From positions 372,001 through 436,000 of the forward strand of contig BGKB01000039.1 of assembly GCA_003116975.1 (NCBI GenBank): DNA of 64,000 nucleotides, read 5' to 3'. Shown one piece after another: positions 49,434 through 59,902 of this stretch. A program made the translations under genes and the position numbers. The notes below the pieces were generated by a model that saw nothing but the letters and a program-made list of their open reading frames with translations, made no database searches and was not told the DNA's origin. Origin of the DNA: Aurantiochytrium sp. KH105. Lineage: Eukaryota; Sar; Bigyra; Thraustochytrida; Thraustochytriidae. Positions within the stretch are counted from its first letter, which is position 1. Each line of letters starts with the position of its first letter.

Positions 49434-51227
49434 ATGGCGAGGGCTGGCGACGAGCTGTCGCAGCTCATGGCTTCATTCTACGAGGACGTGCCCAAAGACG
49501 CGGCAGCGCCGAAGCCAGCGCAGCAGCACAAGCAGCAGGGCCGCGCAAAAATTGCAAAAGTGGCGCAAAATCCTATTGTCGGTGCCAAAAATGCCAAGCG
49601 GCAACGCGCGGCTCCTTCGGCGAATATCACCTCCAGCAGCAGCAGCAGCACAAGCAGCACGACCAAGTACGATGATGGCGACGAAAAAGAGGCTGAAGAG
49701 GACGCGAGCGTCGTCACTAGCGGCGCCGCAAAGCGCACTAAAACACTTTCTCAAGGTGCTACTACAGCCGAAGCATTGCCGAAAAATACTGCAAACTCTG
49801 ATCCCGCATCGTCCGGGGATGATGCTGCGTCGAACTGGGACGAGGACGACGAGGAGGCGGGCTACGAAATTGATGTGGAGGACAACGCGCCGCCACAGTT
49901 CACAGACAGTTTCCCCGCCATGGAAGTGTGGCTTCGCGGTGAGCTGCGCAAACTACATTTCCGACTCGAGAAGGCTTTGTCCCTTCACCTCGATCCCCTC
50001 GACATCGCAAAGCTGCCTCTGCAAACCAAACTGACGCTGCGCAACGGAGACGCTCTCTGGCATCGCTGGATCTTTGCCGCCCTCGAAAGCAGTGCTGAAA
50101 CGCATGGCGTACTCCCGGATGAAATGGGACTTCATGGGGCCGAGTCTGTTCTTCGCGTCGACTTGGAAGGAATGAGCGGGGGCGACGCCGCGATTCTAGA
50201 CTTTTCTAGCGCGGCCACCAAGCTCATTGCAAATGCCAAGCCGCCAGCGGCCGACTCCAAGCAGGGGCGCCGGCAGCATGTCACGCTGGTGCGCGCGAAA
50301 CGGACCAACGGTGAGTACAAACTCCGCTACCGTTCCGAAGAGGTTGCCGTGCGCCCCACTCACCTCATGAAGCTCGCTCAAAGTTTTCGGTGGGCGCAAA
50401 GAGCGGCCCTGGGCAGCGAGAACAAAGATACAAGCACATCGGCAAAGAGCGGAACGCCTTTGCGAAGCCCCGCGAAAGGGGCGGATTCTCTGCGAAGGCG
50501 TGATGAAAAGCCACAACAAGCAGCAGGCAATTCAGCCGCTTCCACACTTTCCTCGACCTCTTCAATGCCCACCGCAGCTGATTTGGAAGCTGAGCACGGT
50601 GCACGCGAACTCGAAAGCCAGGAGTTCTTGCGTGCTGCCTTTTGCGTGTTGATGCGATACGAGACGTTCGGCGGCGCAGGATTTCAAGCAGCGCTCCCAG
50701 ATGCCACCTTTCATGTTCTCAAAGAAGATTTCCACGTGGAAGAGGAATGCTTTGCTTCGCCTCTCAATAAGTATCACGCCTTCAACCAGTTTTGCTCCCT
50801 ATTCCCGGACACAGACTCTGCCTTTGGCTCGCGCGGCTCCTTCTTCTATTTTTGCCCAGCACGCGGCTGTTTCGAGGTCAACCCCCCCTTTGCCACCTCG
50901 ACAGTCATGATCACCGCTGACCGAATCGGCCAGCTGCTTACGGACGCAGCAGGTGTGGGTGAAAGTCTCGCATTTATTGTCATTGTGCCAGCAAGATACG
51001 CAGACCTCTTTGAAAAGAGCGGGTTTCATCGTCGCAAATTGATTGTTCCAAACCGTCAGCACAATTACAAGCAGGGGGCCCAGCATCGTGCCAAATCGCG
51101 GACAAGTGTTGCTTCGACTACCGACACTGCAATTCACATTCTTCAAACCGATGCGGCAAAGGCAAAGTGGCCGCTGGATGAGAACATGTGCCAACGACTT
51201 CTCGCCTCTTTCCAAACTCATCGGTAG
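49434..51227 (+). CDS. PCIF1: PCIF1/CAPAM-like cap-specific adenosine-N6 methyltransferase
   Basis: 597 residues from the ATG at 49434. The N-terminal ~150 residues are disordered, basic then acidic, with an NLS-like patch (KNAKRQR). A helical region at ~160-330 corresponds to the PCIF1 helical domain. The methyltransferase part (~405-560) carries RYETFGGAGFQAALP, EECFASPLNKY, FPDTDSAFGSRGSFF, FEVNPPF (NPPF catalytic motif at 483-486) and LAFIVIVPARY. In animals this enzyme makes m6Am next to the mRNA cap, binding phosphorylated RNA polymerase II through a WW domain. No WW domain is visible here. The family call is firm; cap specificity is inferred. Confidence 0.92.
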   Translation: MARAGDELSQLMASFYEDVPKDAAAPKPAQQHKQQGRAKIAKVAQNPIVGAKNAKRQRAAPSANITSSSSSSTSSTTKYDDGDEKEAEEDASVVTSGAAKRTKTLSQGATTAEALPKNTANSDPASSGDDAASNWDEDDEEAGYEIDVEDNAPPQFTDSFPAMEVWLRGELRKLHFRLEKALSLHLDPLDIAKLPLQTKLTLRNGDALWHRWIFAALESSAETHGVLPDEMGLHGAESVLRVDLEGMSGGDAAILDFSSAATKLIANAKPPAADSKQGRRQHVTLVRAKRTNGEYKLRYRSEEVAVRPTHLMKLAQSFRWAQRAALGSENKDTSTSAKSGTPLRSPAKGADSLRRRDEKPQQAAGNSAASTLSSTSSMPTAADLEAEHGARELESQEFLRAAFCVLMRYETFGGAGFQAALPDATFHVLKEDFHVEEECFASPLNKYHAFNQFCSLFPDTDSAFGSRGSFFYFCPARGCFEVNPPFATSTVMITADRIGQLLTDAAGVGESLAFIVIVPARYADLFEKSGFHRRKLIVPNRQHNYKQGAQHRAKSRTSVASTTDTAIHILQTDAAKAKWPLDENMCQRLLASFQTHR

Positions 51228-52706
51228 CGCCAGACCGCAAACGATCCAGCAGTTTGGAAGGGTCGCTAATTTACTGTATCCCCCGCACGATCGATTGCCT
51301 CCATACTCTATTCCTAGAAAATGTACAATGTGCGTCGCTTCAGCAATGAAAACGGGCACAAAGAAATGATCTGCTTTTTTTTCCAGCATTTCTTCTTCAA
51401 ATTGTATTGTCTTTCTTTGAGCGAATCCGAAAGAGTTTTTTATTCCTCTTGTTCGCCTGTGTCGAATTTAATTTATTTTGGGTGCGAACCTATGGCGCGG
51501 CCTTGTGCTGGTCCTTCAGCTCCGCGCGTTCCCACGGCGCGGGTCGGTGCGTTGTTCTTGCAACGTGCCCCTTCGATATTCATCATCAGTAATCTGTCTC
51601 TCTCAGAGCAACTTCCCGCCTGACATCAGGCCTTTGGGAGGTTTACTTCTTTATTGTGGGCCAATACCTAGATTAGCTGGGTCGCAAGAATTGAAAAATG
51701 TCCCTGCGACTGCTGCGACTGCTGCGGCTGCTGCGGCTCTTTGATCTGTCGTCGGGGCGCCAGGTGAAAAAGGTAGGTTGGTGGGATGGGATATTGTATC
51801 AGCGGATGTTCCAGCATCTTGCCTTGATTATTTTTAAAAAATGAGAGCGAGGCGTATACGAGGTGTTCGAGCGTTGAGCGAGATGAGCTGGAGCATCGTG
51901 ATGGCGACTGAGAACGAGCCTCTCGGGAACGAGCCTCTCGGGGAGAGAAAGGGGAGCTTGGGATCGGCGGCAACGAATGCGAAGCCATGGTGCGCACGCG
52001 TTGGTAGCGTGGCCCATCTTTTGGCAGGAGCCGCAGTACATCTTGTCTTTGCTTTAACATTCGGCGGCGCTGTGTCGTGGGCCAAGGCAGATGGCTCAAG
52101 GACGCTGTTGCTGCCAGAGACCTGGAATGCCGCAGGTTGGGCAAGGAGGGTCCGTGATGTTCCTTGTAGCCTTTTATTTGTCCTTCGTCACGTGTTTCGT
52201 CTTCGGCTTGCGTCTCGAACCAAGATGTCGCGAGGCAACGCTTGTGGATTCGCCGAATCAGGCTCTGTCAACGCGTGCCGTAGGTAAAGTCTGGTCGCAG
52301 TAGATGCCGGCGATGATAAGATCGACAACCGAAGAAAGAGTTCTGTGTTGGTAGTGTTCTCTGTTGGCGCGACTGACAGAAGAAGACGAGAGTTCGGGAG
52401 AAAAGGACCTGAGGAAAATGAAAATGAGGAGGCGGTCAGGAATGCGGCGGTGGAGGACTTATTAAGTAAGGTCTAGAAAGAATCACGCTTGAGTTCCATC
52501 CAATACGGTTACGTGTTGCTGGATCACCGGGATCGTGGCCTCCGACACAGAGCATCGAGTTCTACCGCCAAGGGCAAAATTTTACTACTGTAATCTGGCT
52601 GAAAACGTTTGTTGAGTTCGCGCAGAAGGTGTATACCATCGGTGTGTTCGAGAAATTCGACGACGCCATTTTGCAGCGATTTAAAGTCTTATCTACAATC
52701 TGAAGA
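51228..52706. other. Gene-poor region with possible retroelement gag debris (minus)
   Basis: On the minus strand a CCHC zinc knuckle (CGSCQKMGHATNAC, spacing C-x2-C-x4-H-x4-C) lies within 51950-52041. Upstream of it on that strand (about 52680-52540) is a coherent stretch containing EFLEHTDGIHLLRELNKRF, followed by a stop. Both are short and frames are broken. The order, helical segment then knuckle, fits a decayed gag. Weak evidence. Confidence 0.35.
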
Positions 52707-52912
52707 AGCCATATATATTTTAATCAAAATATATATTATTATACATAAAATAAGCTATATATTGCACATCGAAAATTTTTTAATCAAAAATATGTAATAT
52801 ATTACTCTTTTTACTATACATTTATCTATTTTTAGTATAAATGATAAAAAGTTTCCATATTTTATATTAATTTTTATAATAATAATATTGTTTTTATTTT
52901 TAAAAATTTGGA
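52707..52912. other. AT-rich island
   Basis: About 205 bases consist almost only of A and T (ATATATATTTTAATC…, TTTATAATAATAATATTG), in a genome otherwise well above 50% GC. No frame or RNA is recognised. Candidates are a nuclear copy of organelle DNA, a replication or matrix-attachment element, or element debris. Confidence 0.7.
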
Positions 52913-55533
52913 GCAGAATGTAAGCATAATTTTGCTTTAGGAGCGTCTGCGCCGACGACTGAGCCAGATTTGGTTGCGTAATGTACGTTTGATGGAAAGT
53001 CGTGTATGCTAGATAGATATGATGGTCAAATAAAGTAAGAAGGCGTAGATTCTCTGAATTTTCTTTCGATTCCCGCGTTCATGAAATTCTCGCGTCCATG
53101 GGTGGGACCTGGGCGCAGGGTTTCTTCTTTCCATTGCGCAGCGTAGGCTCGCGGCGACTCTCGTTTCTCGTGTGAAAAAAATGGATTGTAGAGCACCCGA
53201 TGTGCGAGAAAGATAGGATATAGAATCAAGGACTCTTGATATTCATTCATTCAGAACGTACGTACTCTTCGACTCGAATCCTCCGGGCGCCGAGGTGACG
53301 ACGACGCATACATACTGTATACCCCCCCACCCAGCTGGGCCGCCCCGCCGGCACGCTCGCTCCCGTCTGTCTGGACTCGTAGAAGACGCGAGGACTCGGT
53401 GGCCTCGATCTAAAATGAAGATAATTTGAGCTTTAAAATCTTTCTCTGACCATGCGAGGTGCATGGGGGTGTGTGTGGGTGGCTCTGGGAGAAAAATGCA
53501 AGCATGGTGCACATAAGGTCACATTGTTCCCCTGGCTGCCGCAGGATTCGTTTGGAACTTCAAAGATTTTTGAACTCCGTACATGGATGGGAACGGAAGC
53601 TTGGCGCCCGCTCAAATCTTTCTGCAACTACCAGTCGGCCGGCACATTCCCCAAGAGCCCCGAGACATGCGCGGCTTCGCTTCGTTGTATGTTATTTCAT
53701 ACTGCTTCTGGCAGAAGGGGATGAGTCGTCTCATCTCATGCGGTTGCATCTCGCGTGCGTCATTGATATAAAGTGAGGCAAAGCCCGTGCCAAGTGAGGT
53801 GCCGTTTGGCACTTATTTTTTAAAAGCGCGGAAATGTTGATCTTGTGAGAGATTGAGCCCAACACGATCGTGATAGGCATTCTATACAGGACACTGTGTG
53901 ATCGTGTTTGCTGTACTCGAGGGATGTGCGCGATACGATTGCGTTCAAATGTCGTTTCTCGTTTGCACTTCGCGCTTGGTCAGAAAACGCCTTCGTGACA
54001 CCGACAAGCATGCAAGGAGCCTTGCCCTCGCTCGGTCGGTCATTCTGTCGGTCGATACTTGCTACAGTATGTATTATCCTTCGATTTGGAAAAAATCTAT
54101 TGGAGTCTCGATAAGGAAGTGAGGATGAATTCAACTGAATATCTGATGACTCAAGTAGGATAATGTGGTAAGGAGGTTGAGCTCGTATCTTTTCTCTGAG
54201 AGTGCTGTGGGTTCTGTGTGAAAATCTAGCATTACATCGTCCTCATAAACAAAGGGGGCGAACGCTTTGATCTGGAGAGAGGAGATGTTCACTGCAGCTT
54301 ATTTTGAGTGTAAATGTATAGGTAGATGGTTCGGTACGTTTGCGCTGACAATAAGTCCAGGAACTTTCACGACGAAATTTCGACACGCATTGTTTGCTGT
54401 GCTTACCAATGTTGACGAGTGGGCTTGACCATTTGCCGATAAGCACGCCGAGCCCGGCAATGTAACCAAAAGTCGGGAGCGAGCCCACTGAGGAGGAGCC
54501 ATGTGCCGCCAGGGTTGCCTTAATCGTCAATCTACGGATATGCACGCGAAAAATAATCTCGACCTTGCAGGATGGATAGCCAGAGCCAGCCTGCTGAGCA
54601 AAGCACGTCAAAGTTTTACGAAATCAAGTGCACCACGACTCGCGTTTATTCAATTCTAGATTTTTGAGGGCGTGCGTGCGTGCGTGCGTGCGGTGTGAAC
54701 AACTGCGCGTTGCAAGAAGAAATGTGTGTGTGTGTGTGTGTGTCAGCGTTTGCATTTATTTTAGCGGTATGAAAGTATTGCGAGATAGGCAGGCAAGGTG
54801 TCTGTCTTGTTTGCTTGGAGACAAAAAGTCTACTATAGTCACCAACAGATCAATCGGGCAGCGAGCGCACCAATGACCCCGCAAAGCGCGTATTCTAAGG
54901 TGGCATGGGAGACTGTTGCCTCCTCACGTCCAATAAATCTTGCAGAGCGCACAAACAAAGAAGTGCGGGCGGGCAACCGTTGTCTACGTATGGACTACTT
55001 GACTTGTGCCGGAGCAGCAACAAGCAAAACAATTGTCGTCTGAAAAATGGTAGCAGCTTGGATGCGCTGGACACAATAGTGGAAATGCTGGCGACGCCAG
55101 AGACTGGCGATTGGGTCTGGGGGAAATAGGCAGAAAGAGAGCAGCCTCAAACACTGGCACCACTCCTTTTCTCTTTCCTTCCCCTTCTCTTCAAATGTGC
55201 ATGCTCCAAATCTGAAAAAGAAGAAAAAGAAGAAAAGCTTGACGCACGCACTGCACCTGCAGGGAAGTGATTGAGACAATGCCTATGCACACAGAGTCAG
55301 TCCTAAGACTGCGCGTTATGATTGTCTTGAAATGCTCGCAGAAGGAAGCACACAATGTTTGCGAGCTGAGGATGAGAAGGTGGTGTGCGTGTGCTGCATG
55401 CAAGGTGGCGCGGCGCGTGACGGTGGGTCCAATTTAGTCGGGCAGCGAGCTATAGAGAACTAACTGAGTAGCCCGCCCGCCCACCATCTAGCTTGTGTTT
55501 AGCGGCTCAAAGAGTATGTGGGAGAGAAAGCGC
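52913..55533. other. Gene-poor region, possible decayed pol-like fragments (minus)
   Basis: Short minus-strand frames near 54300-54600 contain a PTFGYIAGLGVLIGKWSS stretch that resembles the RNase H tail of copia-type pol, and near 53900-54100 a CMLVGVTKAFSDQARSAN stretch that resembles integrase. Frames are broken and the similarity is judged by eye. A (GT)n run lies at 54725-54743. No intact gene. Confidence 0.3.
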
Positions 55534-56670
55534 TCATGGAGGTGTCATTTGAATGACCGCGCCGAGCTCGAGGTGGTCCGTATTGGGAAATTGATCGAAG
55601 CAAACGAGCTCCTTGATCTCCATCTTGAACGGAGAGAGCTCGCGGATGGCCTCAATGTCCCGCTTCATCGTGACTGGGTTGCAGCTGACGTAAATGATTT
55701 GGCCCTGATGCGTTGAGAGAATACGGACTGAACCGACGTCGAGTCCCTGCCGAGGCGGGTCCACAAAGATGGTGCGAAAGAGATAGTCGTCGAGGTCGAC
55801 CTCACGCAGACGCTGAAACTGACGCTCGTTGAAGAACGCTTGGCACATTTCGTGGCTCGACATGCGCACTACCTTGGCTTGATGGGACTTGTTTTTCGCC
55901 AGGCTCCAAATGGCGTCCTTGACGCCCACGCGACCAATCTCGCTCGCCAGGGTGTACTCGTAGTTAAACTTGGACAATACCGATGTGAAGTTGCCGTTGC
56001 CGCAGTAGAGCTCGAGCAGATCATTCTCCACCGGTCGGTCGTTCGCGGGGAGACGCGTGGCATCAGCAGCCCATTGCAGCATGATATTGTTCATGAGGCC
56101 GTTCGGCTGCGAGAACTCCTCGGCGCTCTGGCGATACCAAAAGTCGTGCGAGACTCCGTCACCGTCAAGGATCGGGAACTTTTCGAGGACGTAGGGGTTG
56201 CCAAGGACAATGTTTTGCTTTCGGGAGCGGCCGATCATGTTCACGCGAGTCGCCCCGGTGGCCTCGCGAACAGCCTCGCCGAGTTCCTCGGCAGCGGGGG
56301 ACCAGACCTTTTCGGTGAGAGGAACCCTGTACACGAGTGAGATCATGAGATCTCCCAAGAGACTGGTGTGAAGCTTGGTCTCGAACAGCGAGTGCCCGAT
56401 GCTGGGATCTTTCTGTATCCTGTCGAGGACGACAGGCAGGGCCTTGTTGATTCGCTCGTGGGCGATCGGGAAGGACTTGTCAAGAAAGGTGAGGTGCTTC
56501 GACTTTGGTTCGTGCCACGCGAACCTCGGGAGGCCATCCTTTTCTTTGTCTCGCGTTACGCGCAGCGAGATTTTCATGCGATAACCCAAGTCTCCGCAGG
56601 GGCATTCGTGCACGCGGTCCACGGCTCGGCCCAGGAGCCGCTCGACCGCGCGGACTTTGGCCGCCAGCAT
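55534..56670 (-). CDS. trmA: tRNA (uracil-5-)-methyltransferase, bacterial TrmA type
   Basis: 378 residues from the ATG at 56670; the frame extends upstream only from GTG. The order matches bacterial TrmA throughout: YRMKISLRVTRDKE, SFPIAHERINKAL, LFETKLHTSLLGDLMISLVY, MIGRSRKQNIVLG, FTQPN-like SQPNGLMNNIMLQWA, LLELYCGNGNFTSVLSKF (SAM site), TIFVDPPRQGLD, YVSCNPVTM with nucleophile Cys330, and DQFPNTDHLELG with the general-base Glu. It makes m5U54 in the T-loop of tRNA. The N-terminal TRAM domain of RumA/TRMT2 enzymes is absent. The bacterial type suggests ancient transfer or organelle origin. No clear targeting peptide is seen at this start. Confidence 0.93.
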   Translation of the reverse strand: MLAAKVRAVERLLGRAVDRVHECPCGDLGYRMKISLRVTRDKEKDGLPRFAWHEPKSKHLTFLDKSFPIAHERINKALPVVLDRIQKDPSIGHSLFETKLHTSLLGDLMISLVYRVPLTEKVWSPAAEELGEAVREATGATRVNMIGRSRKQNIVLGNPYVLEKFPILDGDGVSHDFWYRQSAEEFSQPNGLMNNIMLQWAADATRLPANDRPVENDLLELYCGNGNFTSVLSKFNYEYTLASEIGRVGVKDAIWSLAKNKSHQAKVVRMSSHEMCQAFFNERQFQRLREVDLDDYLFRTIFVDPPRQGLDVGSVRILSTHQGQIIYVSCNPVTMKRDIEAIRELSPFKMEIKELVCFDQFPNTDHLELGAVIQMTPP

Positions 56671-57807
56671 CGTGCGCGCTGGTTTGTGGTGGTGGCGGTG
56701 GCTGCTGCTCCTGCTTCTCGCGCGGCGCTCCCTCCTCCGCGCCACGAGTGGTGCTCCGTCTGGGCACTCTCTCGCGCCTGCGTCTCTTTCTGTATGTCAC
56801 GCCTCGGGACGCGAACCCGCGCGCGCCGCCTCGCGGCCCTCCCCGCGCGCGCCTCTGCGCCCGCCCGCTCGCCTCACGCCCGCCGCTGCGCTGCGCCGCG
56901 CCCGCTCGCCTCTCGCCTCCTGGCCACCGCTGCTGGCTGGCTGGTCTGCTCTGTCTGTCTGCCTGCTGTGTCTGTCTGTCTGTCTCTGTCTGTCTGTCTG
57001 TCTGCTCTGTCTGCTCTGTCTGTCTCGCTATCTGTCTGTCTGTCTGTCTGTCTTTGGTTCTCTGCTCTGCTCGCTCTCTCTGCAGCTGCTCTCTCCGCTC
57101 TGAGACTGCGACCTGGACAGGAACGCAAGGAGGGCGGGCAGGGCCAGCCAGACAAGACAAACAGAAAAACAGGCAGACAGACAGACAGACAGACAGACAC
57201 TCACACGGCGTGGAGAAGCTTTTCCTGATCCGAGTATACTTGGCGGAGACAGGCACGGAATGGAATGGAAAGGAATGGAAAGGAATTTGGGATGGCTTGG
57301 GATGGATGGGATGAGCGGCGATTGGCTGGCCGCGGCGTCTGCTCTTTTATTATGATACGAGTTAACACTTTGTGGTAGGTTAATTCGTAGTCAATGTATC
57401 TAGTCAAAAAATGTATAATGTATAGAATGATACAAGTACACAATTATAAAAATGAGAACTTGAGAGAAATTCGAATGTCCACGCACGCATGGACAATGTG
57501 CATGTTGTACGGGCTCCTTCGAGCGCAGCCGTGGCGAAGCTGCTTTCGCGATGCCAATGCGCTGCACCAATCCTGCTGCGTTTTGCTAAATATCTTATGT
57601 AAAGCTGCGCGTAGATGTTGGAGGCCCCAATGAATTCTGACTTTCAAGAAAACACTCTCGCTCTACTTCGCGAGCTTTGTGGATTCGCAGGCAATCGATG
57701 ATGAGGAATCATTTTTTAAAGTCAGGTTCATTCTCAACTTTGTCCAGGGCTGCGGCCATTTTCGGTTTTTGTAAAAAAGAAAAAAAGAAGAAAAGAAAAA
57801 AGCGCTT
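56671..57807. repeat. Upstream region of TrmA with (TGTC)n
   Basis: (TGTC)n at ~56955-57056 with interruptions, (CAGA)n at ~57172-57200, GGAAT repeats at ~57257-57288. The rest (57300-57807) is AT-richer with no gene. Confidence 0.55.
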
Positions 57808-58230
57808 ATACCCCTGGCTAGCCACATGAAACCGAACGAAAAACCGAACGAAATTTCATTTGCCTGATCTCTTCCAGCGCGCTCAAAATTAACTCGCGCG
57901 CCTTGAAATTAAGCACAGGGAAGGATCTCTGCCCGTAGATTGCTGTGCCAAATTTTAAAGGCTTGGGAACCAGTTTTGGTCAAGGGGTAGGGAAAACTAG
58001 ATTTGGGGGAAGGCGGCGGAGAAGCGGCCTATTTGGCCAGAATAGACCGATACAGTGAGACCGAACGAAATTAATTAGGAGTAATATGACTAAGACTGTG
58101 TTAGGTGAGTTTCGCCTAGCCAAATTTTAAATTGCGTTGCGCTCGGGTGATCAAGATTTGCCGGGCTCCAAATGAGAGCACAATTGCTTAAATGAGCGAA
58201 TGAGCATGCCAGGAGGTGCTGCTGAGTGAC

Positions 58231-58611
58231 NNNNNNNNNNNNNNNNNNNNNNNNNNNNNNNNNNNNNNNNNNNNNNNNNNNNNNNNNNNNNNNNNNNNNN
58301 NNNNNNNNNNNNNNNNNNNNNNNNNNNNNNNNNNNNNNNNNNNNNNNNNNNNNNNNNNNNNNNNNNNNNNNNNNNNNNNNNNNNNNNNNNNNNNNNNNNN
58401 NNNNNNNNNNNNNNNNNNNNNNNNNNNNNNNNNNNNNNNNNNNNNNNNNNNNNNNNNNNNNNNNNNNNNNNNNNNNNNNNNNNNNNNNNNNNNNNNNNNN
58501 NNNNNNNNNNNNNNNNNNNNNNNNNNNNNNNNNNNNNNNNNNNNNNNNNNNNNNNNNNNNNNNNNNNNNNNNNNNNNNNNNNNNNNNNNNNNNNNNNNNN
58601 NNNNNNNNNNN
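58231..58611. other. Assembly gap (381 N)
   Basis: Unknown bases inside the inverted-repeat element. Frames that appear to cross it are not evidence of coding. Confidence 0.99.
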
Positions 58612-59040
58612 CAGTCAATATCATCTCGAGCGCCCTCATCGAGCTCATGTGCACGCTCCTCCTCCTCCTCCTCCGTGCTTGGGCTGACGTTGAGCTGCAG
58701 CGTCTCGACCAGCTCTCGACATGGGCCTCGCCATCGCTCGAGGCAGTTGCCAGCTTCAAACTCGCGCAACGGGCCGCTATGCAAACAAATTGGACGCGAT
58801 CATGCCAGGGGTACGATCGCAGAGCGTGACTCGCGACGCTGCCAAGCTTTTCTGCTCGCTGTAGCCGCTGTAGCGCTTGATGAAGCGCGGTCGTTAGGTC
58901 ATGGTCAAGTTCGCCCTCACGGTACCCAACTTTGCAGAAGAACAACAACCCTTCCACCGGGAGAATTTGCCTGCAAACTTGCAGAGGGGTGCGGGGGCAT
59001 CGTGGGAACGATCTGGCCAATCGGCAAGATTTAAAATTGA
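58612..59040 (-). CDS. Partial frame inside the TIR element, unknown
   Basis: On the minus strand two overlapping frames look partly protein-like: LPVEGLLFFCKVGYREGELD... (near 58980-58860), then, in another frame, SGPLREFEAGNCLERWRG and an E-rich stretch (EEEEEERAHELDEG) up to the gap. A frameshift or an intron would be needed to join them. No family recognised; it could be element-encoded or chance. Confidence 0.25.
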
Positions 59041-59138
59041 ATAGAAGTATTTAATGCAATGCCTCGCGTGTTTGCCAGAGATTTCGTTCGGTCTCACTGA
59101 CCCAGCCTGCCGCCGGATCGGGGAAACTATTTCGCCGA

Positions 59139-59169
59139 AAATTTCGTTCGGTTAGACCGAACGAAATTT
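59139..59169. repeat. Perfect 14-bp hairpin at the TIR element's right end
   Basis: AAATTTCGTTCGGT, a 3-base loop (TAG), then ACCGAACGAAATTT. Confidence 0.85.
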
Positions 59170-59182
59170 AGCCAGGGATACT

Positions 59183-59902
59183 GTTAGAAACTTTGGCTAG
59201 TCAGACGTGGAAATGCACCCAAGGTTTGGCCGCTGTCGCTGTCGATCGGATCATTCCTTCGTTGTCTGACATTGCTGCTGCCTCTGAAATCACAGTCAGT
59301 CCTCTGAGTGTGCCTGCGTGCGTGCGTGCATGTGCGTTTGCAGCCATTAGCCACTGCCACAGAATCAGGAATCAACCAGTGGCACCAACTTGGTTGAATC
59401 GCGGCAGCAATGCAACTAACTGGTATAATCTAAGAAATCAACCATCCAAGGCATGATGGATGGGAAATCCGCCAATCACCGTCAATCAATCAATCACTGT
59501 CAATCAATCACTGTCAATCAATCACACTGTCAATCAAACCAACCACCCGTATCTCTACCGGCACCATTCGAAAAAGAGACGGAGAGGCGCCTGGCACCTG
59601 GCCGCGCGCGAGAGAGAGAGAGAGAGAGAGCGGCGGGCAAGCCAAAAAAAGGGCGCAAAGGTAGCCAGCCAGCCAGCCTGCCTGCTGAGCTGAGCGGCAG
59701 TGCGCTTGCAAGGGCCCGCCTCGTCCGCTCAGCAGCGCGCGCGCGCGTCGCCCGCAAGCCAGCCGCTATTTAGCTGGCTGGCGCCTGCCTGCCCGCTTCG
59801 CGGGCTCGCTAGCTAGCTAGGTTACTAGCTCTCGTTCGTCGCCCCAAAACCGGTGCGCGCCTGCTCGCTTGCTTGCTTGGAGCAAAGGATAGCTTGCCAG
59901 CC
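59183..59902. repeat. Upstream region of the transporter with AATCA repeats
   Basis: Imperfect CAATCAATCACTGT repeats at ~59472-59535, then (GA)n at 59610-59632 and (AGCC)n at ~59660-59680. No gene. Confidence 0.55.

Larger units (their letters stand above)
57808..59182. mobile_element. Terminal-inverted-repeat element (MITE or DNA-transposon remnant)
   Basis: The left end TACCCCTGGCTA… and the right end …TAGCCAGGGATA are inverted, with TA at both outer edges. ACCGAACGAAATTTC (57843-57857) and CAGTGAGACCGAACGAAAT (58053-58071) on the left are matched by the inverse ATTTCGTTCGGTCTCACTG (59081-59099) and a further pair at 59139-59169. The 19-bp pair is exact. The interior has a 381-base N gap and a partial frame. 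A TA target site would fit Tc1/mariner- or PIF-like elements, but no transposase is visible. Confidence 0.6.

Noticed and set aside
53262-53290. tRNA-like T-loop sequence (TTCGACTCGAATCC)
   Set aside because: No matching acceptor, D or anticodon stems could be paired.
58216-59034. Long frames crossing the 381-N gap
   Set aside because: Open only because N codons carry no stops.
59453-59773. 106-codon frame over AATCA repeats
   Set aside because: Encoded by simple repeats upstream of the transporter.
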